Source: Pyropia yezoensis
Lineage: Eukaryota; Rhodophyta; Bangiophyceae; Bangiales; Bangiaceae
Direction: 5' to 3'
DNA: 64,000 nucleotides
Assembly (NCBI GenBank): GCA_009829735.1
Contig: CM020619.1
Coordinates: 31,641,751 to 31,705,750 of the forward strand
Notes under the pieces: generated by a model
Databases searched by the model: none
The model's input: the letters and a program-made list of their open reading frames with translations, nothing else
Told to the model about the DNA's origin: nothing
Made by a program: the position numbers and the translations under genes
Part shown: piece after piece, positions 40,448 to 51,349 of the stretch
Position numbering within the stretch: the stretch's first letter is position 1
Layout: each line of letters begins with the position of its first letter

Positions 40448-42186
40448 TTTTTCGAGTCAGCCTTGCCGTCGCCGGCGTCGTTGCTTTCGACGTCGTCGTC
40501 GTCCGAGTCCGGCAGGACTTCGTTCTCGACGATTGCATTGATCTGCTTGCGGACTGAGTCGTCAATGAGTGCCATCACTCGTGCCTGACGTCGTTCACGA
40601 CGGGGCTTAGGGCATCGAGAGGCAAAGTGTCCGCGCTCGTTACAGTTGTAACAGATGTCGTTCGCTCGCGGGTTGGGCGTGTCCGTGCGGACAGCCCTAA
40701 TGGGGTCGAATGGTCGATCGACCGTGCGCGCTGGGGGCTCAGGGGTAGAGTCGATTTGACTAACCTTGATCATGGCTGGCCGGCTGGCCTTGATGGACTG
40801 CCGCAGGCGCGTGGCGCCTTCCCAAAACCCTTGGGCAGCTGCCACTGTGTCCGCCATTGGGCGATCAGGGAACTGACTGTCCAGAACACGGACGTTTGGT
40901 TTGATGAGGTCTGAAAGACCGTTGATGAAGACATCCTTCACGTCTTGGGCGGAGAACAGGCCACAGAGGCGATCGCACGCCGCCTCCACGCGGGAGGCAA
41001 ACACGCGCGGGACCTCTGTGTCCGCTTGATTCATCGTAATGATGTCGTGGTAGGCCGTTGCCAAACCGGCATGAGTTGCGTACTTCTTGAGAAGCCAGTT
41101 GACTCCTTCACCATAGGTGGTGAGCTCGTAGTGCTTGCCACTGACAACCGTGTTGGCCGCGCTGGCGAATGCGCGCTTGGCGGCTCCCGCCAGCCGGAAG
41201 GCGATCAAGGGGAACGCCCGGCCGTGGGTCAGCCCTGCCGCGTCGCAAGCTCTGCGAAAGGTGGTGAGGAAGGTGAAAACACCGAGGGGGTCGCCACCGT
41301 TAAAGGTCTCTTGACCCTGGAACGCCCCGTCTAGGCGCTTGTTCATCTTGCTAGCATCTTTCACCATCGATGGTGTATACTTGGTGCTCCGTCGGAGAAG
41401 GAAGTAGGTCCTGTAGTCCAAGAGTGACTTAAAGCGACTGTTGCCGGGTCGAATGACCAACTTGCGGTCACCCAAATCCGTGAGTTCAGCTGCCGGCGCC
41501 GGTCGGCGCCGGAAACGACGCGCACGTCGACGGTGCGCGTCCGAACTTTCCGTAACGGAATCACTGCTCGATGAGGTCGGGCTTGACGGTGGGGAAGGGT
41601 CCCAACGACCGTCATAGGTTTCGTCCGCAGACGAGGAAGACGAGGACGACGAGTTGTCGGATGACATCCCATCATCAGCGGATGATGCGCCTCCCTCCCG
41701 GGCGTTCGAACGCTTAGTCGAGACCCTGACCTTTAGGTCTTCGACTTGGCGCTCCAACGCGCGGATCCGACGGTTCTTCATCTGAAGATTGCCAATAGGC
41801 AGGCTGGCGTGGGACGCCCCTTGAGCAGGTCCCCGGGTCATCTTGCCCACCGGCTGTCGGTTCGACGTCGTCCGTTGACGAAACGCCTCATTTGAGGGTG
41901 GCTTTCTCAGCTCCTCAAGAGTGGTCACCAGTTTGGTGTTAGACTTCTCCAACTCCTTGTTGGCGGCCTCTTGGGCCTCAAGACGGTCACGAAGTGCCTC
42001 CACCACCGCCTTCAAGCTCTCCAACTTGGAGTTAGGAATATCCTCCGCGTCGGGGTTGGGGGGGGTAACCTCGGGTGCCGGACGGCGGCTTGTTCCGCTC
42101 CCTCCGCCTGGTGGCGTGTAACCCGAAGGCAGGGCAATCCCCTTACCCTTCGAGCGCCGAGCGCCATCAGGGGCTCCCGAAGCCAT
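40441..42186 (-). CDS. gag: Gag of element B2, complete
   Basis: 581 aa from the ATG at 42184-42186 (MASGAPDG). The frame is open 30 codons further upstream, but only a GTG opens it there. The order is: basic/Gly-Pro-rich N-terminus; a predicted coiled coil (about residues 55-100, heptads with Leu/Val such as LKAVVEALRDRLEAQEAANK); a Ser-rich acidic stretch; a capsid-like domain; the knuckle CYNCNERGHFASRC; and an acidic tail ending KNE-stop. The coiled coil is absent from A Gag. The leader between this ATG and the primer-binding site is about 200 nt and shows no other feature. Confidence 0.95.
   Translation of the reverse strand: MASGAPDGARRSKGKGIALPSGYTPPGGGSGTSRRPAPEVTPPNPDAEDIPNSKLESLKAVVEALRDRLEAQEAANKELEKSNTKLVTTLEELRKPPSNEAFRQRTTSNRQPVGKMTRGPAQGASHASLPIGNLQMKNRRIRALERQVEDLKVRVSTKRSNAREGGASSADDGMSSDNSSSSSSSSADETYDGRWDPSPPSSPTSSSSDSVTESSDAHRRRARRFRRRPAPAAELTDLGDRKLVIRPGNSRFKSLLDYRTYFLLRRSTKYTPSMVKDASKMNKRLDGAFQGQETFNGGDPLGVFTFLTTFRRACDAAGLTHGRAFPLIAFRLAGAAKRAFASAANTVVSGKHYELTTYGEGVNWLLKKYATHAGLATAYHDIITMNQADTEVPRVFASRVEAACDRLCGLFSAQDVKDVFINGLSDLIKPNVRVLDSQFPDRPMADTVAAAQGFWEGATRLRQSIKASRPAMIKVSQIDSTPEPPARTVDRPFDPIRAVRTDTPNPRANDICYNCNERGHFASRCPKPRRERRQARVMALIDDSVRKQINAIVENEVLPDSDDDDVESNDAGDGKADSKNE
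40447..40453 (-). promoter_or_regulatory. Putative -1 frameshift site, B2 gag/pol
   Basis: Same GAAAAAC as B1, followed by GAG TAA. Confidence 0.6.
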
Positions 42187-42386
42187 ATCGCAACCCGGCG
42201 TACTTGCGTCGGCGCGCCCTGCGTCGCCAACCAAAAGGTCCTCGTGGCACGACGCCCGGCGTCGTCCAGCCTTCACTGATCGGTGATGTCGCCCTGCAAC
42301 ACCCGATCAAGAGATCGTCAACACAACTGCCACAAGGCACCAAGGAACACGTACGAGTGTACGGCAGCGCCGCACACGAGCAGTAT

Positions 42387-42403
42387 CCCCTGCTGCTCCA
42401 CCA
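42387..42403 (-). promoter_or_regulatory. Primer-binding site of B2
   Basis: TGGTGGAGCAGCAGGGG on the minus strand, one base from the LTR; identical to A and D. Confidence 0.82.
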
Positions 42404-42404
42404 A

Positions 42405-42811
42405 TGTGGAATATGTGTTACCCAATATAAAGGATATGGGACCGACCGGCGCCCGGAAGGCAAAGAGGAAGCTATTACCGTAGAGGCAAAGAAGACAGAC
42501 CTTTAGCTCCTGGACGTTCGATGGGGAGCAAGCCGGCCGAAGGCAGCGGCGAGTCCCCACGTCGCAGATAAGGGCGAAAACAATATGCCGGTCGAGCGAC
42601 CGAGCGGAGGCCGGACGGCCGATCGCTACGAGCATAGCAATCAATATAAAAGATCCCTCCAAGGCAAGGACAGATAAACAATACAAAACAAAAGTAGTCC
42701 CCCAAAGGGCGAGCCACAAGCGGACCCATGCCAACAAGGCTGGGGCCACCAGTCAGGGGGGCTACAAGCCAGTAAATACCGGAATTCGGTACAAGGGGCG
42801 GATATGCTACA
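42405..42811 (-). repeat. 5' LTR of B2 (407 bp)
   Basis: On the minus strand TGTAGCATATCC (from 42811) to CATATTCCACA (42405). The B remnants at 7901-8027 and 17450-17569 match its first 127 bp. It lies against a truncated D gene at 42812, so it marks the point where B entered D. Confidence 0.93.
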
Positions 42812-43069
42812 GAGGCGCCTCCGGTAAGCTGGGGGGACATCCCCCCAGGTGCTGCGGTGGTCGGTACCGCGCGTTGCCTCGGTTGGGTGCTCAACCGCCT
42901 ACAGATGGCTCTGGATGATGTGGAGGCTGGTGACAGCACTCTGGTGCATCTTAGCGCTGAGGTAGCTCAGGCGCTCAACCGGCATGAGATAGCCGACCGT
43001 TGGAGTACGGAAGTGTACGCGACGACGCGTGACTGGCCCCCTTCTGCTGGCGGGGGTAACCCCTTCTGA
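42812..43069 (+). pseudogene. Antisense ORF of element D, C-terminal fragment
   Basis: Open plus-strand frame from the B insertion point to a TGA at 43067-43069, 85 codons, with no start of its own. It faces D pol tail to tail (450 bp between stops), the same layout as the antisense genes of A, B and C. Its sequence VLNRLQMALDDVEAG and RHEIADRWS aligns almost without gaps to the C-terminal block VLNNVVDRVFACADSG and RHGLAQQWS of the A2 antisense protein. The remainder was separated by the B insertion. Homology is my own alignment; a profile search should settle it. Confidence 0.72.
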
Positions 43070-43242
43070 TGGTTGTGGGAGTGAGAGTGAGGGACCCGGT
43101 GACCCTTATGGTGGCCGGGTATTAGTGAGTATAAGCTCATCCCCTTTGGGGGCATTGCTTGCCTCTGTTTGCTGCCCTGGGGAGTACCCCTTCTGGCTTA
43201 GTGGTGCCTTGCCTCCCGTCCAGCTTCTTCCAGTTGGTTCAT

Positions 43243-43441
43243 GCTTGGGGAGGTCATCCTCCCTCACTTTGTGTCTTGGCTTGGGGAGGTCATCCTGCCT
43301 TGTAAGCCCCCTAGTTACTTCGATATTATCGGAGTTAGCCTCTACCTTTAAGTTAACTTATTAAGGTTCAGGTTTTACTTAGTTACCTAAGCTTGGCTGG
43401 ACTTAGAAACCTAAGTCTGATTTGACTTAGAAACCTAAGTC
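43243..43441. repeat. Direct repeats and CTTAG hairpins between D pol and D aORF
   Basis: The 450 bp between the two convergent stops holds an 18-bp direct repeat (GCTTGGGGAGGTCATCCT at 43243 and 43279). Three short hairpins follow: ACTTAGTTACCTAAG (43377-43391) and two perfect copies of GACTTAGAAACCTAAGTC (43400-43417, 43424-43441). Symmetric hairpins between converging genes could serve RNA 3'-end formation in both directions; that is inference. Confidence 0.7.
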
Positions 43442-43519
43442 TGCCGTAACAATGTCACACCCTACTTAGTAGGACTAAGCCCCACCCCCCTACATCCGAA
43501 GTCGGTGTCGGTTGGGTTG

Positions 43520-46500
43520 TTACAGGAGGCGGCGTCGCCTCATGTACGGCATGAGTAGTTGGCGGGGTATATTCGCCGCCTGTTCCCAGGTGGGTGAGTC
43601 GTAACCGACCCACATTACCTTGACGTACCAGGGTTCTGGTAGATCTGGGTCGGTATGTCCGACGATGCTCTTCACCTGGTATGGGATTCCATCCGGTCCC
43701 ACCGGGTCATCCGACCGGTGGGTGGTAAGCGCTTCATGTAGCAACCCAGCCGGTACCGGCTGAGGATGTTCTGGCTTCGGCGCTGGTGTGACATCATTCA
43801 CACTGATGCGTTGGATCTCCGTATCGGAGTGTAAGATAACAGAGTAGTCATCTCTGTGGAGAATCTGGTACGGTCCCTTGACCGGTTGCATGAGCTTGTT
43901 CCCCCGGAACTTCTGGTGTCTGTTGTAGACCCAGTCACCGGTCATCAGGGTAGCGTTGCGCACCCGTAGCCGGGCGTCGAAGTTCTTCTTGTATCGAAGT
44001 TGTGTTCTGTCAAGGGCACCCTTGAGCTTAGGAATCATCCACGATAGCTTGGCCAACCAAGCTAGGTGGATGCGTTCGGCCGGTCGGCCCTTCGGTGTAT
44101 CATACCGAGTGCACCTGCCGGGTGGCAGCGTCAGGTTACCGACGGCTAGTGGCATGACCCACTCCAGTGGGGCGATGTTTGTGCTCCGATGTGGCCTGGC
44201 ATTGTATGCCAGGGTGAGTACGAACAGAAGCCTGTCCCAAGTGTTCGTGTGCTCGGCCACGTAGCACTGTAGCATCTTAACGATGGTGCGGTTAAACCGC
44301 TCCACTTGCCCGTTGGTTTGCGGGTGGTAGTCGGATGCCCGACGTGGTTCGATGCCGAACATGCCCATGACCTTAGTGCAGAATGCAGACGTCAGGTTTG
44401 CTCCGTTGTCGGAGAGGAGTTGCTTCATGACTCCGTATGCACTGATTCAGTGGTCAACCACTGCGTTCATGATGGTATATGCCGTATCATTCGGGATGGC
44501 TGCCGCTCGTGACAGCTTAGTGAATCGTTCTGACATGCCTAGGATGTACCTGTTCCCTTCTTCCGTTACCGGAAGTGGCCCGAGTATGTCGATAGCGACC
44601 TGCTCGTTGGGCCCATCAGGTGGGAACAGCTTCATGGCAGACGCCTGCCTATGTAGACTCATGCGGTTACGTGCACAGGGGTGGCATCCCCTTACGTGGT
44701 CGACCACGTCGACGGCCATTGCTGGCCAGTAGAAGAACCTTCGCATTGCTGCGAACATACGAGAACCCCCCGGGTGTCCGGCTGTAGGGTTCTCGTGTTC
44801 TCGTTCCATGACGGCTTGCCGTAAGGACACGGGAACCACGACTTGATGTCGTCCATCGGCGGGTGCCCGCCGGTATATGAGTCCGTCTTCATTCTCGGAG
44901 AAGATGCGGGCCGTACCGGCCAGGAGGTTAGCGCGATGGCGTCTACAGTCGTCGTCATTGGCTTGTGCCTCGCGGAAGTCCGCGAGAGTCAATGGGCATG
45001 CTCGGTGCGCCATGGTATGGTCAACCATACCTTGGGTGGCGTTACCCACCATGCAGACCGGTACCACCGAGATGTCTTCGTCCACCGGGCGGGTATCCCC
45101 GCTCGGGGTGTCGAGTCGAGACAACGCGTCTCCGAGGTGGTGGGTTGACCCAGCCTTATACACGGTACGGTAGTCGTGCTCGGCCATCTTCAGCCTCCAT
45201 CGGGCTAGCCTCCCATGGCTATCGGAATCCTTGTCACCAAGATTGAGGAGCCATCGTAGGGGTTCGTGGTCGGACCTCACGATAAACCTGGAGCCCTCCA
45301 GGTATGGACGGAGCAGTTGCACTGCCCATATAACTCCGAGGCATTCACGCTCGGTGGCACTATAGTTCCGCTCAGCCGGGTTGAGTGTCCGGCTGAAGTA
45401 CCCTACTGGAAGTAGGTCCGGGATAACGTTATCGGTACCGATCAACGTCTCTCCCTGCAACAGGGTGCATCCCACTTGGGTGTCGCACGCATCGACATCG
45501 ATGACGAAGGTACCCCGTCTGTGCGGTAACGCAAGGACGGGTGGGGATAGTAGGGCTCGCTTCAGCGACTCGAATGCCTCCTCTTCGCTAGGCGAAGGGG
45601 GTTGGAGTACCTTGGGCAAGGTACTGCTCGTAAGAACCGTTAATGGTTTAGCTATCCGAGCGAAGTCCTTGACGAACCGTCGGTATACGTTGCACATTCC
45701 CAGGAAGCTCTTGAGCTGCGTCTGGGTGTTAGGGAACCGGGCATCCCGGAGTGCCCGGGTATTGGCTTCGAGTACCCCTAGTTTACCAGGGGTTATCTGG
45801 TGGCCCAGATACTCGACCGTCTGTTGGAAGAAGGCGAACTTCTTCAGACGCAGGGTTACCCCGGGGTCCCTCAACAGGGTGAGTACCTCGTCAACATGTT
45901 GCACATGGTCATCCACGTTACGCGAGAAGACGATGACGTCATCGAGGTACACTAGGCAGTTACGCCACTTCACCCCCGACAGTATAATGTCGATAGCCCG
46001 CTGGAATGTAGCGGGGGCGTTGGACAATCCGAAGGGCATCCTTAGGAACTCGTACACTCCACTGTGACAGACGAACGCCGTCTTGGGGATATCCTCGTCC
46101 GCCACCGGGATCTGCCAGTATCCGGCATTGCAGTCGATGGTGGGAAACACCGTAGCTTCCCCCAGGGAGTCGATGCATTCATCCATCCTTGGTAAAGGGT
46201 ATGAGTCTTTCTTGGTAACCAAGTTGAGGCGTCGATAATCGATGCAAAACCGAGGGTTTTGATCCTTCTTCGGTACGATAACGACTGGGGCACCCCACTC
46301 CGACATCGAAGGTCGTAACACCTTCGCGTCGCTCATCCTCTTCACTTCTCCATCAACGATCTCTCGTTGCATAGGTCCCGCTCGGTGCGGTTGTGACCGG
46401 GCGGGTCGTGCGCCTGGTACCAGGTCTATACGATGTTGGGTTGCCCCAATGGTACCCAAGGCCCCGCCTGTCCACATGACGTCATGTTTTCTTAGCATCC

Positions 46501-47475
46501 GTCGTACCCCTTCGGCTACCGAAGGGGGAAGGTGGTCGAGGTCAGCCTCGGCCAGGGCCTTCAGTGCTGCTTGGTCCTTTGGCGGCATGTCCGCCGAAGC
46601 CGCCGATGGGTTAGGCTTCCCGTCATCGGGTTGCTGTCGCTCGGTGGTCTCGGCGACCGCCAGCACCTCAAGTGGTTCCACTTGACCTTCCTTGTCAGGG
46701 GTAAGGATATCTCCTTCGTAGAGCTCGGCAATCCCGAGGATAGTTCCCTTCGGGAGGGTGACTGCCTTACGGCGATAGTTCGCCATCACTAGGAGGGACG
46801 ACCCTCCTGCTGGGAGGTCTATGAGACCGTTGGCCATGGTCAACTCATGGCGCTTGTACGTCCGCAGGTTGGACCGGACTCTGCAGATGCCTGCGAGGTC
46901 GCATTTAACCGGGAGGACTGTCTCTGACAACGGCTCAAAGCGAGTTCGCTTGGCCAACCGAAGTGTCTTCGGCTCGACGTTACCCGCAGCGACATCGCTG
47001 CGGTCGTACGAATGAGACGACCATTCGCATCCTTGATCGTGGGTCCCCGAGCAACTCGAACTCGCGGGAGCCACTTGTCCGGGAGGGTATCCTTCCGGAT
47101 CAGGTTAGGTCCAGCCCCTGTATCCAGTACGGGGTAATACGACCGGGTCGACTGGGTGTCAACCCCCAGTGTGGCTGATACTTTGAAGTTCTCCAAGGTG
47201 AACAGCACGTGGCCTACGCCGATATCCGGTGTATCTCGGGCATCCTGAACAGGGCCCTTGTCTGGTTCCATGTGACGGGGCTTCCCGTCCTCTCCTCCCA
47301 ACCTTGGTGGTTGGTCATCAACCCCCTGACGCCGTGTCGTCGGGGCCGGAAGGTGTACCCGGGGGTTGATGCGGCGTCGGCTCAACCGCGCTCTCCGTGG
47401 GGCCTTCCCCGCGGCAGTCCGAGGTGGCTTGCTAGGGTTACCCCAGCGACCCCGTGTCGTCCTTCCTCTTACTCG
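43520..47475 (-). pseudogene. pol: Pol of element D, with protease deletion and a nonsense codon
   Basis: Protease begins well (VLDTGAGPNLI) but jumps near 46990 from the DANGR region to sequence that lies some 75-90 codons further on in A and B, with a change of frame. The second half of the protease, including the ILG-type motif, is gone. RT (FCIDYRRLN, YLDD), RNase H and the HHCC finger follow in one frame to a TGA at 44447-44449, which replaces the TGG of the conserved HWI in integrase. The same frame then continues through LSDNGANL, NGQVERFN and a chromodomain (KVMWVGY, SPTWEQ) to 43520. This copy cannot make active protease or full integrase. Confidence 0.92.
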
Positions 47476-49651
47476 TTTCCCGTGCTCGTCCGGGTGCTGT
47501 CTGCCGGGACATCCTGATGAGGAGGTGCCTCCTCGACGGCCAGTACTCCACCTGGAGCTGGCTGCCTACCCGGTGCGGGTCCGGGTGCTCTGGCGGGGTA
47601 CCCCCCGGTGGATGCCTTGCGTTGCGCCGCTGCCCGCCGAGACTCCTCGGGGATGAGTGGGCAGGAAGACACCCAGTGTTGGGGATCCCCACACAACATA
47701 CATCCGGACGTGCCGGCCACCCCTTGGGTTCGCATAGGGGTAGCCCCGTAGCTCCGGTTGCCTGCCTCGGGCGCCCGAGTGCCTGCTCCTTGGTAGGCCT
47801 TGGGTCCCGGTGCCAGCCGGAACATGGACTCCCCCAACCGGTTGGCTTTACCAGCGATGTGCGGAGGTGCCTCCGTTAGTACTGCCCATGTAGGCAGGGG
47901 CTGATGGGGGTTACCCGTAACCGGGGCATACCCCGTAGTCCGCACATACGGGACGCGCCGTCCCGCTCCTTCGTTGACCTGGAACTGGGTTCCAGCCGGG
48001 GCGATGTACGCTACCGTACCGTGCTCATCAATCACCGGCGTCGCCGGTAGCAACAGGTGGCCCTGTTGGTCGACTAGAGGTTCATCCTCACCGGTAGGGG
48101 GATGTTCGGTCGCCACCAGTACTGGTGCGGCCTTACGTTCCACCTTCTCTTGCCTCGGTACCGGGGTAAGACTGGGCTTGCCTCCCTCACCCTTGGGCTT
48201 CGGGGCCAAGGCACATTCCGGGTGTAGAACCCGGTAGGCGTCCCCTAGGGACTTGCACATGTGCATCAGTCGACTGAAGTTGGTCCGAGCCGTATTGGCT
48301 CCCCGTGCGGATATCCGCACGTAGTTGGGTACTCCTGCGAACAGGATGGCCCGTAGCTCCCCTTCTCCGAGGAGCTTCCCCAGCTCGTAGTCGAGCTCTT
48401 GAATCCGTCGTCCGAACATCTCCTCATCCTCCCAGCTCTGGGCGGTGGCAGTGCGCAGGGCCCGGTAGTGGTCCTCGCACTTGTCCTCACTGAGGTAACT
48501 GCTCAGCAGCTCCTTGAGAATCCCACGGTAATCCATGGGGGTGGCCGCATCCCTCATTCCCGGCATCGGGGATGCCTGGCGAAGGATGCCTCGCACCCGT
48601 TCATCAACGAAGAACGGGAGGATCTCCAGGGCCAGCCCCTCGTTAACGAGGGCCTTGTCCGCGGCTGCCTTGAAGCTAGTCAAGAAACCGATGACTGCCA
48701 ACGGGCGTCCGTTGGGGCCCCCGAACATAGGGACTCCCTTCATAAGGGTCTGCATAGAGCAAATCGCTCGGTGCGAGGTCGTACGCATCGATTCCGATAC
48801 GGCAGTGGATCGGTCTTCCAAATGATAACGTTCGGGAGTCAGTACCGACCGGAAGACTTCGTTGACAATCTCCGTGTCCGCGTCCTGGATATCCAGTCGC
48901 TTCGCCAGTTGATGGGTGAACTCATTGGACTCCATCCGCTTCAGTAAGCTCGCAGTAACCTGCGCTGTCATCGCTTGCATCAGTGACGCTGGAACTTCAG
49001 GCGTCGGCGCCTCGGGTACCCGAGTTGCCTGGCTTCCGTCGTCGAGGGGGTAATGGAAGACGGTACCGTCTCCCCCCATCGCCGACTCTGTTCCGGCGTA
49101 AGTGTCCGCCGGACCATGTCTGCGGAGCCCGCTCTGGGTGCTCCGAGCGTAGCGCTCCGTATGGCTACGTTACAACTCAGCCGACGAGGCGGATCCATAC
49201 CCCGCCGTGTCCGGGGGTGTCCAGGAGTAGCAACACCGGGGTTGACCCTGGTGGACTTCGAAAGTAGTCCGGCCGGTTCGAATCGTACCGGGGTGGGAGG
49301 GATACGACGGGGTAACGTCGTATGGCGTGCTGACATCAGCACCACCATCGCGTCCTCCGTCCGCTCCTGGCGAGCGTCGAGTCCGGAAAACCGGGCCTTG
49401 ATGCGGGCCAATGATGCCATCAGGGAATCCCCTGGTGAAGGAGGAGGCGGAGTGAGGTCGGTCGACGACAGTTGAGGTGGGCCCCCGCCTCCTGCCGTCC
49501 GAGCCGTGCCAAACGTCGATCCGGCACCGGAAAGCATTGGCTTCTCAATGTTGTTGATCGGGTTCCCGATCCCGGTTCCCGTAGTCACCTCCGGAGTCGG
49601 CGTCGACGCCGATCCGTATTCTTGAACGTTCCCCGTCTCTTGGGTAGACAT
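47469..49651 (-). CDS. gag: Gag of element D (one frameshift)
   Basis: About 727 codons from the ATG at 49649-49651 (MSTQETGNV). The first 190 codons are rich in Pro, Thr and Arg. The frame then shifts by one lost base, most likely in the G run at 49072-49077, and continues with a capsid-like domain (GFLTSFKAAADKALVNEG), Pro-rich linkers and the knuckle CX2CX4HX4C (CMLCGDPQHWVSSC). It ends TGNE-stop at a GGGAAAC site. It is longer than A and B Gag by about 140 residues, mainly in the linkers. Whether the single indel is real or an error is open. Confidence 0.9.
47475..47481 (-). promoter_or_regulatory. Putative -1 frameshift heptamer, D gag/pol
   Basis: Minus strand: ACG GGA AAC GAG TAA. Same heptamer, spacer codon and stop position as family A. 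Confidence 0.78.
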
Positions 49652-49858
49652 AGTCACAATCAGTCAACCGACGTAACAATCACCACGAATAAGAGAGCGA
49701 GGGGGTAGGTTGGGGAGAGTAACAGTAGATCACAGTCAGAGGTAAAAACTCAACACAATCGATCAGGTCGCAACACGACGAGTACAAGAAAAGGACCGGA
49801 TCCCTATCCGTGTGCCAGGGCCGAAGACGTCGTCACCACAAGGGTGATGGAAACCCGT

Positions 49859-49875
49859 CCCCTGCTGCTCCACCA
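49859..49875 (-). promoter_or_regulatory. Primer-binding site of D
   Basis: TGGTGGAGCAGCAGGGG on the minus strand, one base from the LTR. The leader between it and gag (49652-49858) has no other visible feature. Confidence 0.82.
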
Positions 49876-49876
49876 A

Positions 49877-50238
49877 TGTAGCACAATTGGAATCCGTCGC
49901 ACGTCCACTCTCAGGGAACACTCACCAAGGGGGATCGGCACTAACGTCACCGGGAGGCCAAGGTTGCTGTCCTTGGAGCGCAAGCCACGGGACCAAGATG
50001 GGAGCCCAAATGGGAGGGGTTTGTTGTTCTACCTTGGCCGGCGGTGGATTCACCGCCGGCCCCCTCGTTATAAACCCTCGGAGACACTACTAACTACCCT
50101 CCACCCAAGATGCAAGTCCCTCTGGTCATACGTAACTTATAGATACCGTGACCAGTACGGACTCTCAAGTTAAAAGCCAAGGATTAGAAGTAGCCCCCCT
50201 AACATTAGGGTCACAGTACGGCCAACCATGTTGCTACA
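49877..50238 (-). repeat. 5' LTR of D (362 bp)
   Basis: On the minus strand TGTAGCAACATGG (from 50238) to GTGCTACA (49877). It contains a perfect hairpin with 11-bp arms (GGCCGGCGGTG at 50036, CACCGCCGGCC to 50061). Outside lies ACAAG of A3 gag, the likely target duplication. Confidence 0.92.
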
Positions 50239-51349
50239 ACAAGGTCACGTATTGGGGTAACTACCGGCTGGAGAACCAAGACCAAGGTTCACCCGGAAGA
50301 TGGCCAAGAAGATGGCATCCCTGAACCGGCGAATGCAGCCGAGCTTTGGGGGACATCCTAAGTTTTCCGGGAAGAGACCGGCGCTTGTCTCTGCCTTCCT
50401 GCGCCGGTTTGTCAAGGCATGCAATGACAACGATGTGTCCGAGGGCAAGGCTCTCTACCTCCTGGTTAACTTCATGACCGGAGAAGCGGAACAGCGGTTT
50501 GCACTGGTTCTACCAGACTCTGCCGGACACATTGTCGGGCGTACCGTTGCGAGTTATCCGGAGGCGGTCAACTGGCTCCTGTCCAACTACGCTGACGCGG
50601 ACTCCCTGCGCAAGGCAGTGGGCAGGTTGAACCGGGCAACCATGGAACGACAAGAGACTCCAGAGGCCTTCGCCCGCCGTGTCCGGGAGATGAGCGAGGC
50701 TTGTGGCAACGTTTACCCTGAGGACAGGCTCAAGATGACCTTCTCGGAAGGGCTTCCTGAATATCTTCAAGTGGATGCGGAGAACTACAACCAGGAACAT
50801 CAAGAACAGACCTTCCAGCAGTTGACGGCCTACACCCATGGCAAGTACCGGCCAGCCAAGGCCCTCCAAGCTCCCATGGTATCAACTTCCAAGCCGTTGT
50901 CGCGAGTTCGTCCCGGACCCGACAAGTATAAGGGAGGTGATAGCCCTGTACCGGTACTCGCAGTTGGCGAGGCCTCACCCGTGGGGTCAGGGGACAAGTG
51001 GGGCGGCGTCGTTTCTAAGGAGCGGCCTTCCCTAGTCGCCCCCAAGCAGGTCAAGAACCAGCGGTACCGGTCTTGCTGGCTGTGCCAGAAGGAGGACCAG
51101 CTGTCCTACCAGTGCCCGACCATTCCCAAGGATCTCCAGGAGAAGCTCAAGCGTCAAGGACTGGTGTTTGCAAAGGCGGTCAACTGGGCTGACCGGCGAG
51201 CACCCTCCGAGATGGACAAGGCACAGGTACACGCAATCCGAGTGGCAACCTTACAGAGCATCACGGAGGCTCTGGCAAGGGAAGCTCCTACGGACTTTGA
51301 CCTGGAGACCGAAACCTCTAAGGACTTCTCAGACCCGGGAAACGAGTAG
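50239..51349 (+). pseudogene. gag: Gag of A3, 5' part cut off by D, frameshifted
   Basis: Starts inside the gene exactly at the D LTR edge (ACAAGGTCACGTATTGGGG). One base is missing at about 50288 (GGTTCACC for GGTTACACC). From 50300 it is open to the stop: capsid-like region, knuckle CX2CX4HX4C with small changes from A2 (CWLCQKEDQLSYQC: the usual knuckle His is replaced by Gln), and the GGGAAAC site at 51337-51343. The lost knuckle His and the missing N-terminus make this an inactive gag. Confidence 0.92.

Larger units (their letters stand above)
42812..50238 (-). mobile_element. Ty3/gypsy chromovirus D, 3' end removed by B insertion
   Basis: Minus-strand element: LTR, primer site, gag, pol with chromodomain, then the tail of an antisense gene, cut at 42811/42812 where B begins. 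The right LTR edge abuts A3 gag in mid-gene, so D entered A3. Its 3' LTR should lie left of the B insertion, outside the contigs seen here. Confidence 0.9.
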
